A stretch of DNA of 64,000 nucleotides, from NCBI RefSeq assembly GCF_014203115.1, contig NZ_JACHIJ010000001.1, positions 682,001-746,000 of the forward strand. Direction: 5' to 3'. Each line of letters begins with the position of its first letter. Within the stretch, counting starts at the first letter, position 1. The notes beneath the pieces are model-generated. The model was not told where the DNA came from, did not search any database, and saw only the letters and a program-made list of their open reading frames with translations. Made by a program: the position numbers and the translations under genes. The stretch is from Afipia massiliensis. Its GTDB lineage: Bacteria; Pseudomonadota; Alphaproteobacteria; Rhizobiales; Xanthobacteraceae. Shown here piece by piece: positions 61,561 through 64,000 of this stretch.

Positions 61561-62535
61561 TTAGTTGGTCTTTTTGGCGAGCCCGAGCGTATCGATCACC
61601 TTGCGTTCGGAGTTGGTGACCTCGGCGACGAACTTCTTGTAGTCCTCGGTGTTCTTGTAATTTGCCACCATGTCGAACTTCGCCAGCGTCGCAACGACCG
61701 CCGGGTCTTCGATCGCCTTCTTGAAGGCATCATGCAGCTTGGCGACGATCTTCGGGTCCATGCCCTTCGGGCCCGCGATACCGAACGGCGAGTCATAGAC
61801 CATGTCGTAGCCAAGTTCCTTGAGCGTCGGCGCATCGGGGAAGTTCGGCGAACGCTTCGACGTCCACACCATCAACAGACGCAGCTTGCCCGCATCGACC
61901 AGCGGCCGCCAGCCGGTGGAATCCGCCTGCAGCATGGTGTGATTGCCGAGCACTGCGGCGTTGGTTTCCGCGCCGCCCTTGAACGGCACCTGCGTCAGCT
62001 TGATGCCGGCCTTGCCAGCGATCTGCTCCATGCCGATATGCAGCGATGTTCCCGCACCCGGCGTCGCATATGTCACCTTGCCGGGATTGGCCTTGGCGAA
62101 ATCCACCACGTCCTTCCATGTCTTGAACTGCGATTCCGCATTGGTGGTCACACCGAAGGTGTAGCCGGTCAGATGGACGATGTAGGTGAAATCCTTCTCC
62201 GGATTCCACGACACGTCCTGCATCAGCGGAAGACGGAACACGGTGATCGGTATCTGCGAAATGGTGTAGCCGTCCGGTTTCGCTGCCGCCGCCATCGTCG
62301 CCGGGCCGACCGTGCCGCCGCCACCGGCCTTGTTGTCCACCACAACCGGCTGCCCGAGAATCTTCGATGCGCTTTCGGCGATCGCGCGCATCGAGATGTC
62401 GGTCGATCCACCCGCAGGCCAGGGCACGATCAATGTGATCGGCTTGGTGGGGTACTCCTGCGCCATCGCGACACCGCAAACCGCCGCGAACGCAGCCGCG
62501 GCCAATCCGGTCTTCAGTACGGTTCGATAAGTCAT
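61561..62535 (-). CDS. tctC: Tripartite tricarboxylate transporter substrate-binding protein TctC (Bug family)
   Basis: 324 residues. A signal peptide (AAAAFAAVCGVAMAQ, cleavage after AMA) precedes the Bug opening YPTKPITLIVPWPAGGSTDI. VVDNKAGGGGTVGPATMAAA and GKVTYATPGAGTSLHIGMEQ are conserved ligand-site blocks. Bug proteins bind citrate, aromatic acids, nicotinate and similar carboxylates; the ligand here is unknown. GGGAG lies before the ATG. The carbamoylase gene divergent to it at the window end suggests, weakly, a hydantoin or ureido acid. Confidence 0.94.
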   Translation of the reverse strand: MTYRTVLKTGLAAAAFAAVCGVAMAQEYPTKPITLIVPWPAGGSTDISMRAIAESASKILGQPVVVDNKAGGGGTVGPATMAAAAKPDGYTISQIPITVFRLPLMQDVSWNPEKDFTYIVHLTGYTFGVTTNAESQFKTWKDVVDFAKANPGKVTYATPGAGTSLHIGMEQIAGKAGIKLTQVPFKGGAETNAAVLGNHTMLQADSTGWRPLVDAGKLRLLMVWTSKRSPNFPDAPTLKELGYDMVYDSPFGIAGPKGMDPKIVAKLHDAFKKAIEDPAVVATLAKFDMVANYKNTEDYKKFVAEVTNSERKVIDTLGLAKKTN

Positions 62536-62869
62536 AGATCATTTCTCCCTTGGAGGTTCGTGATGATGTCCGAACCTGTCTTGTTCTGTTTTTATGGACC
62601 GATGATCCCTGAAATCGGCGCGAAAGAAAAGCAAGGAGACGCATCAGAGTGCAGTTATTGCGACGCATCAGGCCGCTGCGTCGTTTAATCCCAGAATGTG
62701 CTACCTCTCGTTCGCTTAGCGAAACAGACCGCCCCACATTCAGACACCGCACCGCGCGTGCCCCGGAAACCCTGCCTCTTTTGGCATCATCGAATCGAGC
62801 CCAACGGCGTCGCGGATCGGCTATGGTCATGGAACCATCAGCACCCGGCCGTTGCCAACGGAGCCCTCA
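62536..62869. promoter_or_regulatory. Divergent tctC/nikR region with a PhaR-like motif
   Basis: This 334-base gap holds no gene I can support. TTGCGACGCATCA at 62658-62670 is identical over 13 bases to the motif before the phasin gene (215-227). The core GACGCATCAG also occurs at 62638-62647, and GACGCA/TGCGTC (62662-62667 and about 62677-62682) form a dyad. The tctC ribosome site GGGAG lies at the left edge. No NikR box is seen before nikR. Confidence 0.45.
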
Positions 62870-63325
62870 ATGCACCGCGTTACCATCACCCTCGACGACG
62901 ATCTCATGGCGGACCTGGACCGCATGATCGAGCAGCATGGCTATCAGAACCGTTCCGAAGCCATCCGCGATTTCGCCCGGGCCGGGATGCAGCAGGCGGC
63001 ACAGGATGCCGGAAAGGCCGGCGGCGAATGCGTCGCCGCGCTGGTCTATGTCTACGATCACGCCGCACGCGATCTCTCAAGCCGCCTTGTCAACAATTTC
63101 CACAACCACCACGATCTGTCGCTGGCGACGCTGCACGTGCATTTGGACAACGATAACTGCATGGAGATCACCGCGCTGAAGGGCCGGACCGCCGACGTGC
63201 AGCATCTGGCCGATCACGTCATCGCAGAGCGCGGGGTCCGCTATGGCCGCGTGGTGATGATCCCCACCGACCCCGGCGCCAAGCCCTCCGCTGCGCGCAA
63301 GCGTCCGGCGCACCGGCACACCTGA
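62870..63325 (+). CDS. nikR: Nickel-responsive transcriptional regulator NikR
   Basis: 151 residues from the ATG at 62870 with GGAG seven bases upstream. The ribbon-helix-helix DNA-binding domain is MHRVTITLDDDLMADLDRMI then NRSEAIRDFARAG. The ACT-like domain carries the square-planar nickel site His78, His89, His91 and Cys97, equal to E. coli His76, His87, His89 and Cys95. The C-terminal tail (SAARKRPAHRHT) has two His. NikR represses nickel uptake when nickel is plentiful; no nickel transporter, hydrogenase or urease gene is in this window. Confidence 0.95.
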   Translation: MHRVTITLDDDLMADLDRMIEQHGYQNRSEAIRDFARAGMQQAAQDAGKAGGECVAALVYVYDHAARDLSSRLVNNFHNHHDLSLATLHVHLDNDNCMEITALKGRTADVQHLADHVIAERGVRYGRVVMIPTDPGAKPSAARKRPAHRHT

Positions 63326-63376
63326 CCCTCCATTTCCGGAGATGTTTCCGGCACGAACCTGCGGTATCGATCCATC

Positions 63377-64000
63377 ATGACAAAAGCCAGATCCAATCTT
63401 CAGATCGATTCTACGCGCCTCTGGGGCGATATCCATGAAACCGCTAAATTCGGCGCCACGCCGAAAGGCGGCGTGAAGCGCCTTACCCTTGGCGCCGAGG
63501 ACAAGCAGGTGCGTGACTGGTTCCGCGCCGCCTGCGAGGCCGCGGGCTGCGAAGTCCGCGTCGATGCGCTCGGCACCATGTTCGCGATCCGGCCCGGCCG
63601 CGATATGTCGAAGCCGCCGATCGGGATCGGCTCGCACCTCGACACCCAGCCGACCGGCGGCAAGTATGACGGCATTCTCGGAACGCTGGCCGCGCTGGAA
63701 GTCGTCCGTGCCCTGAACGACGCCGGGATCGAGACCGACATTCCCGTTTGCGTCTGCAACTGGACCAACGAGGAAGGCTCGCGCTATGCGCCGGCGATGA
63801 TGGCCTCCGCCGCCTATGCCGGCGACTACACCACTGACGATATTCTCGGACGGAAGGATGCCGACGGCATCACGGTGGCGGACGCGCTCGATACCATCGG
63901 CTATCGCGGCGCGGATGCGGTCGGGAAGCAAAAGTTCAGCGCCTTCGTCGAATTGCACATCGAACAGGGCCCGTTGTTGGAGGCCGAGAACAAGACCATC
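63377..64000 (+). CDS. Zn-dependent amidohydrolase of the N-carbamoyl-L-amino acid hydrolase type (M20), 5' part
   Basis: The first 208 codons are in the window and the gene runs off the end. GIGSHLDTQPTGGKYDGILG holds metal ligands His87 and Asp98, NWTNEEGSRYAP holds Glu132/Glu133, and ELHIEQGPLLE holds His194. These fit the M20 dinuclear-zinc subgroup of beta-ureidopropionase, allantoate amidohydrolase and N-carbamoyl amino acid hydrolases, which split carbamoyl groups from ureido acids. Which of these it is cannot be told from the fragment. It follows nikR by 51 bases. Confidence 0.9.
   Translation, partial: MTKARSNLQIDSTRLWGDIHETAKFGATPKGGVKRLTLGAEDKQVRDWFRAACEAAGCEVRVDALGTMFAIRPGRDMSKPPIGIGSHLDTQPTGGKYDGILGTLAALEVVRALNDAGIETDIPVCVCNWTNEEGSRYAPAMMASAAYAGDYTTDDILGRKDADGITVADALDTIGYRGADAVGKQKFSAFVELHIEQGPLLEAENKTI

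Noticed and set aside
62536-62869. NikR operator before nikR
   Set aside because: No GTATGA-N16-TCATAC-like dyad is seen.
1-64000. CRISPR array, tRNA, rRNA, prophage or insertion sequence
   Set aside because: I found no regularly spaced repeats, tRNA cloverleaf, rRNA sequence, transposase or phage structural gene in the window.

Overview
The window is a GC-rich chromosomal segment of an alphaproteobacterium, most likely of the Bradyrhizobium/Afipia/Rhodopseudomonas group (Nitrobacteraceae). This placement is inferred from gene content: a CYP102-type self-sufficient P450, a Pat-type GNAT/acyl-CoA-synthetase fusion, many acyl-CoA genes, ABC, TRAP and TTT uptake systems, a DUF6894 protein, and a palindrome built around a GCCGGGTCAAGCCCGGC core. 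I see no rRNA, tRNA, CRISPR array or intact insertion sequence.

Layout. (1) 1-10.4 kb is a lipid and polyester storage block: a phasin cut by the window edge, a tightly coupled phaE-like/phaC/GNAT operon, an alpha/beta hydrolase, a CYP102 P450-reductase fusion, an epoxide hydrolase, a wax-ester synthase/DGAT and a lipase-like hydrolase. (2) 10.6-15.7 kb holds the Pat-like acyltransferase fusion, a zinc alcohol dehydrogenase and a divergent LysR regulator. (3) 15.7-21.2 kb is a cell-envelope block: a secreted FecR-domain protein with a TPR/outer-membrane-barrel partner, a tandem GT32 glycosyltransferase and a divergent second glycosyltransferase, the last two with more A/T-rich codons. (4) 21.3-31.9 kb is acyl-CoA catabolism: DUF35 protein, thiolase and SDR, a decayed amidohydrolase, two crotonases, PEP carboxylase, an acyl-CoA synthetase and a DECR-like reductase. 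(5) 32-43.5 kb carries a branched-chain-type ABC receptor, amidase, O-acetylhomoserine sulfhydrylase, hydrolase, a complete second LivFGMH system with its own receptor, a DUF1445 hydro-lyase and its divergent LysR regulator. (6) 43.5-54.8 kb has small and transport genes: DUF6894, TauE/SafE, an aldo/keto reductase, an AttEFGH-like ABC plus lipocalin operon, and a tetR-MFP-RND efflux operon with an operator over its promoter. (7) 55-64 kb has a TRAP-TAXI system, an FAD amine oxidase-like enzyme, a TctCBA system, NikR, and the start of an M20-type carbamoylase that runs off the window.

How the parts fit. The gene content suggests uptake of carboxylates, amino acids and amides, their activation and beta-oxidation-like breakdown as CoA thioesters, and storage of surplus carbon as polyhydroxyalkanoate and neutral lipid. 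The Pat-like enzyme could regulate the acyl-CoA synthetase encoded 15 kb away, which carries the PX4GK motif known for Pat substrates.

The most unusual signals are non-coding. Two adjacent long hairpins near 31 kb share an architecture but not a sequence and lie in opposite orientation. A hairpin buries the amidase Shine-Dalgarno sequence. Stem-loops follow each of the four solute-receptor genes, one with alternative pairing. A 13-base PhaR-like motif is repeated at the two ends of the window. On the protein side, the CYP102 lacks the fatty-acid carboxylate anchor of P450-BM3, the PHA synthase partner subunit is very short, and the FecR/TPR-barrel pair looks like a small surface-export system.
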